From NCBI RefSeq assembly GCF_024171645.1, contig NZ_JALKAC010000013.1:1-64000 (forward strand): DNA of 64,000 nt. The letters run 5' to 3'. This DNA comes from Flavobacterium sp. HSC-32F16. Lineage in GTDB: Bacteria; Bacteroidota; Bacteroidia; Flavobacteriales; Flavobacteriaceae. The position numbers were made by a program, and so were the translations under genes. Each line of letters starts with the position of its first letter. Position 1 is the first letter of the stretch. The notes beneath the pieces are model-generated. The model did not search any database. It was not told the DNA's origin and was given only the letters and a program-made list of their open reading frames with translations. Shown here in pieces: positions 1 through 9,645 of this stretch.

Positions 1-1080
1 CTTGAATTGTAATCACTTGCGTGAAAGTATCAGAAGTATTACCGCAGTCATCTTTAACCGTCCAGGTATTCGTGTAAGTTCCGGCATTTCCGCAACTTTG
101 TGAAGCCACAAACTGACCGTTTACTTTTGTAATATTGGCGACATCGGCATCACAAGAATCTGAAGCAGTTGGAAATAAGGCTTGCGCCGAAGTCAAAGCT
201 TCTTGATTGCTGCATTCGATTGTTTGGTTTAAAGAACCAGCCTGAGTTGACCAAGTCGGCGATGTTGTATCTTGAATTGTAATCACTTGCGTGAAAGTAT
301 CAGAAGTATTACCGCAGTCATCTTTAACCGTCCAGGTATTGGTATAAGTTCCGGCGTTTCCGCAACTTTGTGAAGCCACAAACTGACCGCTTACTTTTGT
401 AATATTGGTTACATCGGTATCACAAGAATCGGAAGCAGTTGGGAATAAGGCTTGCGCCGAAGTCAAAGCTTCTTGATTGCTGCATTCGATAGTTTGGTTT
501 AAAGAACCCGCCTGAATTGACCAAGTCGGAGATGTTGTATCCTGAATTGTAATTACCTGTATGAAAGTATCAGAAGTATTACCGCAATCGTCTTTAACTG
601 TCCAGGTATTCGTATAAGTTCCGGCATTTCCGCAACCTTGTGAAGCCATAAACTGACCGCTTACTTTTGTAATATTGGTTACATCGGTATCACAAGAATC
701 GGAAGCAGTTGGGAATAAGGCTTGCGCCGAAGTCAAAGCTTCTTGATTGCTGCATTCGATAGTTTGGTTTAAAGAACCCGCCTGAGTTGTCCAAGTCGGC
801 GATGTTGTATCTTGAATTGTAATCACTTGCGTGAAAGTCTCAGAAGTATTACCACAGTCATCTTTAACCGTCCAGGTATTCGTGTAAGTTCCGGCATTTC
901 CGCAAACTTGTGAAGCTATAAACTGACCGCTTACTTTTGTAATATTGGCGACATCGGCATCACAAAAATCAGAAGCAGTTGGGAATAAGGCTTGCGCCGA
1001 AGTCAAAGCTTCTTGATTGCTGCATTCGATAGTTTGGTTTAAAGAACCCGTTTGAGTTGTCCAGGTTGGTGCTGTATTGT
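1..1080 (-). repeat. Tandem 270-bp (90-aa) HYR-like repeats in the adhesin
   Basis: The same start sequence (cttgaattgtaatcacttgc or a close variant) recurs at 1, 271, 541 and 811, and a diverged copy begins at 1081. The period is exactly 270 bp, so the frame is kept. Each unit codes for a 90-residue module with paired cysteines (SDSCDTD, SQSCGNAG, VKDDCGN). The copies differ by only a few bases by eye. The array continues past the left edge. Confidence 0.9.
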
Positions 1081-4000
1081 CTTGAACAATAATAGTCTGA
1101 CTTACCGGAAGCGAAGTATTGCCGCAAGGATCTTTTGCCGTCCATGTTCTTGTTTTAGTATAAGAGCCAGTACAGTTTCCGGGAGTAATTGTATCTTCAT
1201 AAGTAAGAGATGTTATAGTACCGTTATTATCTGTAGCAGTTGCTGTAGCAAAAACAGGTTCTGCCGGACAATTAATTGTTGAAGTTTCCGGCAGCGGATT
1301 AACTACTGGATTAATAGAATCCCCATCAAGTATTGTAACTGATTTTGTCATTGTACAAGAATTACTATCTGTTACAAAAACAGTATAAGTTCCCGCAGTC
1401 AAAGAATTCGCAGTTGCTGATGTCTGAACCGGAATTGTATTCCATGAATAAGTGTATGGACTAGTTCCTCCGGAAACAATTACAGTTGCTGATCCAGTTG
1501 CTTTTCCGCCGCAAACAACATCAATTTGAGTTGTTGTGGCACTTAATGCTTGTTGAGGCTGACCAATAGTAACACTGCAGGTTGTAGTGTAGCCTAATTT
1601 ATCAGTAACAGTAACAGTATGCAATCCGGCTGTTAAAGTTGCAGCTTGAGGTGTTATTTCGTTATTATCCCATAAATAAGTGTAATCGCCATTACCGCCA
1701 ATTGCTGTTACAGTTGCTTTTCCTGTATTGCCTCCATAACATTTTACAGCGCTCTCTTGAGTAATACTGCAAGATAAAACATTAGGTTGTGTAATAGTTA
1801 TAGAACAAGTAGTTGTACATCCTTTTGAATCTGTAACTGTAACTGTATGTAATCCGGCATTTAATGCTATTGCTTTTTGAGTAGTTTCATTATTATCCCA
1901 TAAATAAGTGTAATTCGCTGTACCGCCAATTGGCGTTACTGTTGCTTCGCCATTGCTTAAACCATTTGCTGTTACTGCTTTATTTTGTGTTATAGAACAA
2001 GACAAAGCTGTATTTGGCTGGCTGATAGTAACCAAATTAGTTTGAGAAGAACAATTATCAGAAACAGTCAAAGTATAAGTTCCCGCAGGTAAATTCGAAA
2101 CCGAAGCCGTATTTCCTACTGAAACGTTTGAAGCATTTTTCCAAGAATAGGTTACAGTTCCCACGGCATTAGTCACTGTGCCTGCAGTTACCGTTCCTGT
2201 GTTTGCTCCAAAACAAGAAACGTCCGTTTTAGAAGAAGTTCCCAAAGCTAAAGCAGCTGTTGGCTGCGTAATTGTAACCAAATTAGTTTGTGTAGAACAA
2301 TTATCAGAAACGGTCAAAGTATAAGTTCCTGCAGGTAAATTCGAAACCGAAGCTGTATTTCCTACTGAAACGTTTGAAGCATTTTTCCAAGAATAGGTTA
2401 CAGTTCCCACGGCATTAGTCACTGTGCCTGCTGTTACCGTTCCTGTGTTTGCTCCAAAACAAAAAACATCCGTTTTAGAAGAAGTGCCCAAAGCTAAAGC
2501 AGCTGTTGGCTGCGTAATTGTAACCAAATTAGTTTGAGAAGAACAGCTGTCAGTAACCGTCAAAGTATAAGTTCCCGCAGGTAAATTCGAAACCGAAGCC
2601 GAATTTCCTACTGAAACGTTTGAAGCATTTTTCCAAGAATACGTTACTGTTCCTACAGCATTAGTTACTATGCCTGCAGTTACCGTTCCTGTGCTTGCTC
2701 CAAAACAAGAAACATCCGTTTTAGAAGAAGTTCCCAAAGCTAAAGCAGCTGTTGGCTGAGAAATTGTAACCAAATTAGTTTGAGAAGAACAATTATCAGA
2801 AACCGTCAAAGTATAAGTTCCCGCAGGCAGATTTGAAACCGAAGCTGTATTTCCTACTGAAACGTTTGAAGCGTTTTTCCAAGAATAGGTTACTGTTCCT
2901 ACAGCATTAGTTACTGCGCCTGCAGTTACCGTCCCTGTGCTTGCTCCAAAACAAGAAACATCCGTTTTAGAAGAAGTTCCCAAAGCTAAAGCAGCTGTTG
3001 GCTGCGTAATTGTAACCAAATTAGTTTGTGTAGAACAATTATCAGAAACAGTCAAAGTATAAGTTCCTGCAGGTAAATTAGAAACCGAAGCTGTATTTCC
3101 TACTGAAACGTTTGAAGCATTTTTCCAAGAATAGGTTACAGTTCCTACGGCATTAGTTACTGCGCCTGCAGTTACCGTTCCTGTGCTTGCTCCAAAACAA
3201 GAAACATCCGTTTTAGAAGAAGTTCCCAAAGCTAAAGCAGCTGTTGGCTGCGTAATTGTAACCAAATTAGTTTGAGAAGAACAATTATCAGAAACGGTCA
3301 AAGTATAAGTTCCCGCAGGTAAATTCGAAACCGAAGCTGTATTTCCTACTGAAACGTTTGAAGCATTTTTCCAAGAATAGGTTACAGTTCCCATGGCATT
3401 TGTTACTGTGCCTGCTGTTACCGTTCCTGTGCTTGCTCCAAAACAAGAAATATTTGTTTTAGATGAAGTTCCAAGGGCCAGTGCCGCACTCGGCTGCATA
3501 ATTGTAACCGAGTTGGACTGGCTTGAACAGCTATCAGTAACCGTTAAAGTATAAGTTCCTGCAGGTAAATTCGAAACTGAAGCCGAATTTCCAACAGAAA
3601 GATTTGATGCGTTTTTCCATGAATACGTTACCGTACCTACCGCGTTTGTCACTGTACCAGCTGTCACATTTCCAGTGTTTGCTCCAAAACAAGAAATATC
3701 AGTTTTAGAAGAAACTCCTAAAACTAAAGCAGCTGTTGGCTGTGTAATAGTAAACGTTTTTGTCAGTGTACAAAGATTAGCATCTTTAATAGTAACAATA
3801 TAAGTTCCCACTGTTAAGTTAGAGGCAGTTGCTGTAGTTTGCACCGGAGATGTATTCCAAGAATAGGTGTATGCGCCAGTACCGCCAGAAACTGTTACTG
3901 CTGCAGAACCCGTTGCACCTCCAAAACAAGTTATATTACTTTGTGAAGTCGTTGCCGATAAAACAGCTGAAGGTTCTGTTATAACTACTTGTTTAGTGTT

Positions 4001-5530
4001 ACTGCATCCTTTTGAATCAGTCACGGTAACTGTATAAGTTCCCGCAGCTAAATTGCTGGATGTTGCAGTAGTTTGAACCGGAGTTGTGTTCCATGAATAG
4101 GTATACGGAGCAGTTCCGCCAGAAGCCGTAACAACAGCAGATCCTGTTGAGGTCCCTTTGCATTTTACGTCTATATGCGAAGCAGTTGTTTCTGTAATAA
4201 CAATAGTGGTCTGGCTCACAACCACCGGTTTAATATCATAACATCCGGATTGAGAATTCAGCCCTTTAATGTAATAAGTTCCAGCAGTTGCAGCAGTTGG
4301 TGTTGTATACGGAATCGTTGCGGCAGCATCTTTCCAGTAACTGTAAGTTAAACCAGCCGTACTTCCAGCAGTGATGGCAGGCAAAGTAATGTTTGTAGTT
4401 CCGTTAGCACATATTGGAGCCGGATTAGTAATTACCAGCGTATTTGTGGCAAAACTTTTAGCTTTCAAAAATACACCCGCATCCCATTTTTGATCTGATG
4501 CATCGGCTATAGCCATTTTTATTTTATAATTTTTTCCGGGAGTAACAGCATATGTCGCAGTCAAAACTACTGTTGATCCATCAAATTCCATTGTTGCAGA
4601 GCCCGATGGATTATTTGAATAATAAGCGACATTGTGATTTGGAAAAGAGTTGCCATCAACATTTGTTCCTGCGGAGTGAATGTTGTTAATCGTTACAGCA
4701 TCGCCATTTGGAAGCTGAGCAAGATTTATGGCATTATTAGTATAAGCACCAGTTATTCCAAATCCGCTTAAAAAGAACCCAAAAGCATCATTGTAGTTGG
4801 TATGAACATATTCCAGATATTCTTCAGATGCAAAAACAAATTTAAACTCAACCAGATTTCCATCGGGAACAAAATCAAATTCAAGTATCGATGCATCATG
4901 CATAGTTCTGCCAGAAATAGTAGTTAAATCCGGATCACTTGCATCATCTACCATTTCATCAGATCTGTTCGTGTACGTGTTAGGTCCCATGGCAGAGCTG
5001 ATTTTTCCGGTAGATAAAAGAAGACCTTCATCAATAGGAAAAGTAGAAGTTCCTTTACTGTAATACCCTAACTGACGGTTCCCGGCTGTTGATGACCATA
5101 CGTGGTTGTTCCACGTCCAGGTGTTGTTATTGTTTCTTTTGTAATACCCAAAGCGCACATTACTAATCGTTAAACACCCTGAGGTTAAAACATTTCGAAC
5201 CAATTGATCGGCAGTGTAGCTGTTGTAACCAGCAGATGGATTAGCAACATCAATGGAACCTGCAACAGCAGCCAGTGCGCTTACCTCGGCAGTCTTTGAT
5301 GTTGTTTTAGATGTTACTTTGCCACCAGGTAAAGTATTTCCAACACGCACAGGAATTTCCTGAGCAATAACTGTAGAACAATAGAACGTTAAACTCAAGA
5401 TTAAAATCAAAGAAGATTTTAATCTGGTTTTCGTAAAAAATTCATTCTGATTGTTTTTTTGAAATAGGAAAATATACTTACAACTTTTAATCAATTTCCC
5501 TACTTCTTTTAGAGTAGATTTAGTTCTCAT
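1..5530 (-). CDS. Giant secreted repeat protein, choice-of-anchor L domain plus SprB/HYR-type repeats (partial, 3' end outside window)
   Basis: The minus-strand frame stays open from the ATG at 5530 to the window edge, about 1843 codons, with no stop seen. An unusually long basic N-terminus precedes a hydrophobic signal segment ending near residue 57 (FYCSTVIAQ). Residues about 70-360 read as a choice-of-anchor L domain (ILEFDFVPDG, FVFASEEYLEYV, NDAFGFFLSG). Next come SprB-like Ig repeats (ISCFGANTG, GTYTLTV), including seven tandem 82-residue copies, and then 90-residue HYR-like repeats (VKDDCGNTSDTFTQVITIQD). In Flavobacteria such proteins are usually exported by the type IX system and act as adhesins or gliding-related surface proteins. 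A C-terminal sorting domain would lie beyond the window, so the route is inferred. It is transcribed divergently from the polyphosphate operon. Confidence 0.85.
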   Translation of the reverse strand, partial: MRTKSTLKEVGKLIKSCKYIFLFQKNNQNEFFTKTRLKSSLILILSLTFYCSTVIAQEIPVRVGNTLPGGKVTSKTTSKTAEVSALAAVAGSIDVANPSAGYNSYTADQLVRNVLTSGCLTISNVRFGYYKRNNNNTWTWNNHVWSSTAGNRQLGYYSKGTSTFPIDEGLLLSTGKISSAMGPNTYTNRSDEMVDDASDPDLTTISGRTMHDASILEFDFVPDGNLVEFKFVFASEEYLEYVHTNYNDAFGFFLSGFGITGAYTNNAINLAQLPNGDAVTINNIHSAGTNVDGNSFPNHNVAYYSNNPSGSATMEFDGSTVVLTATYAVTPGKNYKIKMAIADASDQKWDAGVFLKAKSFATNTLVITNPAPICANGTTNITLPAITAGSTAGLTYSYWKDAAATIPYTTPTAATAGTYYIKGLNSQSGCYDIKPVVVSQTTIVITETTASHIDVKCKGTSTGSAVVTASGGTAPYTYSWNTTPVQTTATSSNLAAGTYTVTVTDSKGCSNTKQVVITEPSAVLSATTSQSNITCFGGATGSAAVTVSGGTGAYTYSWNTSPVQTTATASNLTVGTYIVTIKDANLCTLTKTFTITQPTAALVLGVSSKTDISCFGANTGNVTAGTVTNAVGTVTYSWKNASNLSVGNSASVSNLPAGTYTLTVTDSCSSQSNSVTIMQPSAALALGTSSKTNISCFGASTGTVTAGTVTNAMGTVTYSWKNASNVSVGNTASVSNLPAGTYTLTVSDNCSSQTNLVTITQPTAALALGTSSKTDVSCFGASTGTVTAGAVTNAVGTVTYSWKNASNVSVGNTASVSNLPAGTYTLTVSDNCSTQTNLVTITQPTAALALGTSSKTDVSCFGASTGTVTAGAVTNAVGTVTYSWKNASNVSVGNTASVSNLPAGTYTLTVSDNCSSQTNLVTISQPTAALALGTSSKTDVSCFGASTGTVTAGIVTNAVGTVTYSWKNASNVSVGNSASVSNLPAGTYTLTVTDSCSSQTNLVTITQPTAALALGTSSKTDVFCFGANTGTVTAGTVTNAVGTVTYSWKNASNVSVGNTASVSNLPAGTYTLTVSDNCSTQTNLVTITQPTAALALGTSSKTDVSCFGANTGTVTAGTVTNAVGTVTYSWKNASNVSVGNTASVSNLPAGTYTLTVSDNCSSQTNLVTISQPNTALSCSITQNKAVTANGLSNGEATVTPIGGTANYTYLWDNNETTQKAIALNAGLHTVTVTDSKGCTTTCSITITQPNVLSCSITQESAVKCYGGNTGKATVTAIGGNGDYTYLWDNNEITPQAATLTAGLHTVTVTDKLGYTTTCSVTIGQPQQALSATTTQIDVVCGGKATGSATVIVSGGTSPYTYSWNTIPVQTSATANSLTAGTYTVFVTDSNSCTMTKSVTILDGDSINPVVNPLPETSTINCPAEPVFATATATDNNGTITSLTYEDTITPGNCTGSYTKTRTWTAKDPCGNTSLPVSQTIIVQDNTAPTWTTQTGSLNQTIECSNQEALTSAQALFPTASDFCDADVANITKVSGQFIASQVCGNAGTYTNTWTVKDDCGNTSETFTQVITIQDTTSPTWTTQAGSLNQTIECSNQEALTSAQALFPTASDSCDTDVTNITKVSGQFMASQGCGNAGTYTNTWTVKDDCGNTSDTFIQVITIQDTTSPTWSIQAGSLNQTIECSNQEALTSAQALFPTASDSCDTDVTNITKVSGQFVASQSCGNAGTYTNTWTVKDDCGNTSDTFTQVITIQDTTSPTWSTQAGSLNQTIECSNQEALTSAQALFPTASDSCDADVANITKVNGQFVASQSCGNAGTYTNTWTVKDDCGNTSDTFTQVITIQ
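2016..3737 (-). repeat. Seven tandem 246-bp (82-aa) SprB-like repeats in the adhesin
   Basis: The ggctg motif at the unit boundary recurs at 2016, 2262, 2508, 2754, 3000, 3246, 3492 and 3738, a constant step of 246 bp or 82 codons. Each unit reads as ITQPTAALALGTSSKTD, then a cysteine (SCFGA) and YSWKN, and ends in a second cysteine (SDNCSSQ). The five central units are almost identical and the outer ones more diverged, as expected for unequal crossing-over or gene conversion. More divergent single copies flank the array at about 1290-2015 and 3738-4200. Confidence 0.9.
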
Positions 5531-6025
5531 ATATTAGGATTTTGTTTTCGCTTATTCGCGATATTTTAACAGAATCAAAATTATATTAGAGTTTTTCTAA
5601 TTAAATTCTTTTATCTGCAACTAACCTAAAAACTCGTTTAACTACTCTTTTTTTATCAAAATTTGACTCAAAAAAATAATTTTTTAACTGATTTGATAAA
5701 AATTTAAGATTGATTTTTCTTTCATTTTTAATTAAAATCGCAAGATTTGTTTTTGTCTAAATGATTAAAAATCAAATATTTAGTTAATTTATTGTTGATT
5801 TGTAAAAAATCGACTAACTGTATATTTTGGCAGATGAAGTACATTCTTTTAAAAATTAATAAATTTTAATTTTAGGATTGTTAAAGATTTAAGGATAATT
5901 TATACTTGTTAAATATTAGCTTTAGTGTTAACAGAATTAAAAAAAAGAGAACTATTAAAATATCTTTTGTAAATTAGAACTTCAATAAAATCGCAGCGGT
6001 TTTTGCGGTTTTTTAAACCTTGCTT
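5531..6025. other. AT-rich divergent intergenic region
   Basis: This is a gene-free gap between the adhesin (leftward) and sixA (rightward). It is very AT-rich with many homopolymer runs. No ORF, tRNA or strong hairpin is visible. It should hold the promoters of both transcripts. A minus-strand TAATTTTG (complement of 5576-5583) matches the Bacteroidota -7 consensus TAnnTTTG and lies about 46 bp before the adhesin start, but I see no TTTG at the right distance to pair with it. Confidence 0.5.
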
Positions 6026-6511
6026 ATGAAAAATTTAATTTTAATACGACATGCAAAATCTAGTTGGGAAGCTCCTTTAAAAGATTTCGACAGACCTTTA
6101 CAAAAAAGAGGGATTTTAGATGCGCATGAAGTATCTACACATATTTCAAAATATCTTCCTAAAACTTATATCGTATGGAGCAGTACCGCTGCACGTGCCT
6201 CAGAAACGGCTTTAATTTTTGCCCAAAACATTTCGTATCCAATAGAAAGCATTGTTTACAGAGATGATTTGTATACTTTTGATGAAAGACAACTCGAAAA
6301 GGTTATTAAATCATGTGATAATAGTTTCGAAAGCGTTATTCTTTTTGGACATAACGAGGCTATTACAAATTTTGTTAATAAATTTGGAGATGTTTTTATT
6401 GATAATGTGCCAACTTCCGGATTTGTATCACTTCAATTCGATTCAGACAGCTGGGACACAATAAATAAAGGCAAAACCAATAAAACTATATTCCCCAAAG
6501 ACTTAAAATAA
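6026..6511 (+). CDS. sixA: SixA-type phosphohistidine phosphatase
   Basis: This is a small histidine phosphatase superfamily protein. The catalytic LILIRHAKSSW motif (RHG-type, usually RHG or RHA) is at the extreme N-terminus and the second-half catalytic histidine is in ILFGHNE. The length of about 161 aa fits the SixA branch, which removes phosphate from phosphohistidine proteins. A TTG codon six bases upstream also opens the frame, but the ATG at 6026 starts directly with the family sequence MKNLILIRHAK and is preferred. The stop is 5 bp before the GTG of ppk1, so the two are almost certainly co-transcribed. Confidence 0.85.
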   Translation: MKNLILIRHAKSSWEAPLKDFDRPLQKRGILDAHEVSTHISKYLPKTYIVWSSTAARASETALIFAQNISYPIESIVYRDDLYTFDERQLEKVIKSCDNSFESVILFGHNEAITNFVNKFGDVFIDNVPTSGFVSLQFDSDSWDTINKGKTNKTIFPKDLK

Positions 6512-6516
6512 ATACA

Positions 6517-8595
6517 GTGTACGAACAGAAATATATCGATAGAGAAAAAAGCTGGTTAGCGTTTAATGCAAGAGTACTTCAGGAAGCGGCAGATAATACC
6601 GTTCCTCTTTTAGACAGACTGCGTTTTGTTGGAATTTTTTCAAACAACTTAGATGAGTTTTTTAGAGTTCGATATGCGGCAATTCGAAGATTGAGTCTTT
6701 CCGGTATTTCCGGCGAAAAATATCTGGGAGGTGTTTCTGCACATCAATTGATTAAAGATATTACAGAAATTGTAATTCAGCAGCAGTCCGAAAGTTTACG
6801 TATTTTAGGTAATATTGAAAGCGAATTAGAAGCCGAAAACATCTTTATTATTAATGAAGATCAGGTAACACCAAAACAGGAATGCTTTTTAAAGGACTTT
6901 TTCATGCAAAAATTAAGTCCGGAATTAGTGACCATTATCTTAAATGATCTTGCCGAATTTCCAGTATTAAAAGATACGCTGGGATATTTAGCAGTACGAT
7001 TAGAACTTAATAATGATAAAGTTCGATATGCTGTTATTGAAATTCCTAAAACAATCAACAGATTTGTGGTGCTTCCTTCAGAAGATGATAAACAATATGT
7101 AATTTTAATTGATGATGTAATTCGGCTTAAACTAAAAAACATCTTCAATATATTCGATTACAAAACGGTTTCGGCGCACATGATCAAAATTACGCGCGAT
7201 GCACAATTAGATATCGACAGCGATTTGAGTAAAAGTATGCTCGAAAAAATTGCTACTTCTGTAAAAGACCGCCGAATTGGAGAACCTGTTCGTTTTATTT
7301 ATGATAGTTTAATTGAAGATGATACTTTGCGTTTCTTCTTAGATAAAATGAAAATAGTTGAAACCGATAGTATAATTCCGGGAGGAAGATATCATAATCG
7401 TCGTGATTATATGAGTTTTCCAAACTTAGGACGTTACGACTTATTATACAAACCCAATGAACCTTTGCCAGTTCCGGGCTTGAGCCTTGACGGAAGTATT
7501 TTGGAAAAAATTAATAAAAAAGATTATTTACTACACGCACCGTATCAGTCATTTTCATATCTGACTAAATTTTTGCGTGAAGCCGCTTTAGACCCAAAAG
7601 TTACCAGTATCAAAATTACATTGTATCGTCTGGCAAAAAATTCTCAGATTATCAGTTCGTTAATTAATGCAGCAAAAAACGGAAAACGAGTAGTAGTACA
7701 AATCGAACTTCAGGCGCGTTTTGATGAAGCTTCGAATATTTCCTACGCTGAACAGATGCAGACCGAAGGAATTGAACTTATTTTTGGAATAAAAGGTTTA
7801 AAAGTACATAGTAAAATTTGTGTAATCGAAAGAACCGAAGAAGGAAAAAATCGTCGTTACGGATTTATTTCGACAGGAAACTTCAACGAATCGACCGCTA
7901 AAATTTATACAGATGTCACCCTTTTTACCTGCCATCAAGGAATTTTAAAAGATATTTCAAAAATATTCGAATTCTTCGATATAAATTATAGAGTACACAG
8001 ATACAAGCATCTAATTGTATCACCGCATTATACAAGAACAAAATTTGTAAAACTGATCGATCGTGAAATTCTTCATGCATTAGCCGGAAGAAAAACATTC
8101 ATTAAATTAAAAATGAATAGTTTATCTGATTTTAAAATGATCGACAAGTTATACGAAGCAAGTAATGCCGGAGTAAAAATTCAGCTTCAGGTAAGAGGAA
8201 TCTGCTCGTTGATTCCGGGAATTCCGGGAATGAGCGAAAACATAGAAGCCATAAGTATTGTCGATAATTATCTGGAACACTCCAGAATATACATTTTTGG
8301 AAACGCAGGCCTAAACGAAGTATACATTTCTTCAGCCGATTTCATGACACGCAATCTTGACGGAAGAGTAGAAGTTACCTGTCCGGTTTATGATCTTGAA
8401 ATTAAAAAAGAACTAATCGATAATTTCAATATTGCCTGGAAAGGAAATGTAAAAGTAAGATATCATTCCTATAAATTAGATAATAAATACAAACCTAGAA
8501 ATCATCATGCCCCATTTAGAGCACAATTTGAAACCTACAAATATTATCAAAACAAAATTGTGGTACTAGAAGCGGTTCCTCAAAAAGTAAACTAA
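6517..8595 (+). CDS. ppk1: Polyphosphate kinase 1
   Basis: PPK1 makes polyphosphate from ATP through a phosphohistidine intermediate. The 692-aa length is normal. The N-terminal domain (YIDREKSWLAFNARVLQEA, then NNLDEFFRVRYA), the head domain and the two catalytic C-terminal domains are present. GLKVHSKICVIE holds His431, matching the autophosphorylated histidine, STGNFNESTAKIYTD follows it, and YLEHSRIYIFGN holds His588, the second conserved histidine. The start is GTG at 6517, 5 bp after sixA, and MYEQKYIDREKSW agrees with the family N-terminus. It is the middle gene of the sixA-ppk1-ppx operon. Confidence 0.96.
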   Translation: MYEQKYIDREKSWLAFNARVLQEAADNTVPLLDRLRFVGIFSNNLDEFFRVRYAAIRRLSLSGISGEKYLGGVSAHQLIKDITEIVIQQQSESLRILGNIESELEAENIFIINEDQVTPKQECFLKDFFMQKLSPELVTIILNDLAEFPVLKDTLGYLAVRLELNNDKVRYAVIEIPKTINRFVVLPSEDDKQYVILIDDVIRLKLKNIFNIFDYKTVSAHMIKITRDAQLDIDSDLSKSMLEKIATSVKDRRIGEPVRFIYDSLIEDDTLRFFLDKMKIVETDSIIPGGRYHNRRDYMSFPNLGRYDLLYKPNEPLPVPGLSLDGSILEKINKKDYLLHAPYQSFSYLTKFLREAALDPKVTSIKITLYRLAKNSQIISSLINAAKNGKRVVVQIELQARFDEASNISYAEQMQTEGIELIFGIKGLKVHSKICVIERTEEGKNRRYGFISTGNFNESTAKIYTDVTLFTCHQGILKDISKIFEFFDINYRVHRYKHLIVSPHYTRTKFVKLIDREILHALAGRKTFIKLKMNSLSDFKMIDKLYEASNAGVKIQLQVRGICSLIPGIPGMSENIEAISIVDNYLEHSRIYIFGNAGLNEVYISSADFMTRNLDGRVEVTCPVYDLEIKKELIDNFNIAWKGNVKVRYHSYKLDNKYKPRNHHAPFRAQFETYKYYQNKIVVLEAVPQKVN

Positions 8596-8633
8596 ATAAT
8601 TATAATTCAATTACAAAAAATCATATAGTGAGC

Positions 8634-9524
8634 ATGATTAATATAAAGAAATTTGCAGCAATAGATATAGGTTCAAACGCCATGAGGCTCCTAATATCCA
8701 ATGTTGTCGAACAAGATGGAAAAGAACCTCAGTTTAACAAAAGTTCACTTGTTCGAGTTCCAATCCGTTTAGGGCAGGATGCCTTTACAGTAGGTGAAAT
8801 TTCAGAAGAAAATATAGACCGGATGGTTGATGCCATGAAAGCATTTAACCTTTTGATGAAAGTACATAAAGTAGAGCGTTATATGGCATTTGCAACCTCG
8901 GCAATGCGTGAAGCTTATAATGCAAAAGAAGTGGTGGCTTTAATAAAGAAAAAAGCCGATATAAAGATTGAAATTATTGATGGCAAAAAAGAAGCTGCTA
9001 TTATCGCTTCAACAGATTTACATCATTTATTAAAAACAGATGAAACCTATCTTTTTGTAGATGTGGGCGGTGGAAGTACCGAATTTACTTTGTTTTCTGA
9101 CGGAAAAATGATCAATTCAAGATCATTCAAAGCTGGAACCGTACGTTTATTAAATAATATGGTTCACGATGTAGTGTGGGATGAAATCGAAAAATGGATT
9201 AAAACCAACACAGCAGATTATGATGAGGTTACACTGATTGGATCTGGAGGTAATATCAATAAATTGTTTAAAATGTCCGGAAAACAACAGGAAAAACCAC
9301 TTTCGTACATTTATATCAATTCACAATATGCCTTTTTAAATTCACTGACTTACGAACAAAGAATCGCCGAATTAGGTTTAAACTCTGACCGTGCCGATGT
9401 AATTATCCACGCCACACGCATTTATCTAAATGCAATGAAATGGAGTGGAGCGCGACAGATTTATGTTCCAAAAATCGGACTTTCAGATGGTATCGTTAAA
9501 GCAATGTATTACGGTAAAATTTAA
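8634..9524 (+). CDS. ppx: Exopolyphosphatase, Ppx/GppA family
   Basis: This is an ASKHA-fold phosphatase that trims polyphosphate or hydrolyses pppGpp. The two phosphate-binding motifs are clear: FAAIDIGSNAMRLLI near residue 8 and LFVDVGGGSTEFTLF near residue 143. At about 296 aa it is the short form without the C-terminal HD-like region of E. coli Ppx or GppA. A GTG at 8628 is an alternative start two codons upstream; the ATG at 8634 (MINIKKFAAIDIG) is chosen as more likely. It lies 38 bp after ppk1 and forms the degradation arm of the same operon. Ppx and GppA activities cannot be told apart from sequence alone. Confidence 0.9.
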   Translation: MINIKKFAAIDIGSNAMRLLISNVVEQDGKEPQFNKSSLVRVPIRLGQDAFTVGEISEENIDRMVDAMKAFNLLMKVHKVERYMAFATSAMREAYNAKEVVALIKKKADIKIEIIDGKKEAAIIASTDLHHLLKTDETYLFVDVGGGSTEFTLFSDGKMINSRSFKAGTVRLLNNMVHDVVWDEIEKWIKTNTADYDEVTLIGSGGNINKLFKMSGKQQEKPLSYIYINSQYAFLNSLTYEQRIAELGLNSDRADVIIHATRIYLNAMKWSGARQIYVPKIGLSDGIVKAMYYGKI

Positions 9525-9538
9525 TATTAGAATATTTA

Positions 9539-9623
9539 TTTGCCACGAATTACGAGAATTTATACAAATCATTCTTAACAATAAGAAGAGAAATTAGTAT
9601 AAATTCGTGTAATTTGTGGCAAA
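9539..9623. repeat. Intergenic long inverted repeat (CACGAATTAC family)
   Basis: A left arm at 9539-9565 (tttgccacgaattacgagaa...) pairs with a right arm at 9597-9623, 27 bp with 3 mismatches, around a loop of 31 nt. It lies between the ppx stop and the next gene. The same style of element with GTGAATTACACTGA arms occurs at 10968-11044. It may act as a terminator or be a dispersed palindromic element. Confidence 0.75.
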
Positions 9624-9645
9624 CTTTTTTTAAATAATATTTATA

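Noticed and set aside
1052..1282. Short plus-strand ORF of 76 codons
   Set aside because: It lies antisense inside the adhesin repeats and has a low-complexity Cys/Ser-rich translation.
1..4200. Regular repeats that could be taken for a CRISPR array
   Set aside because: The unit is 246 or 270 bp, a multiple of three, inside one open frame, with no short repeat/unique spacer pattern.
9525..9645. tRNA search in the gap after ppx
   Set aside because: The strong pairing is a long inverted repeat, not a cloverleaf, and no T-loop GTTCRA is present. No tRNA was found elsewhere in the window.
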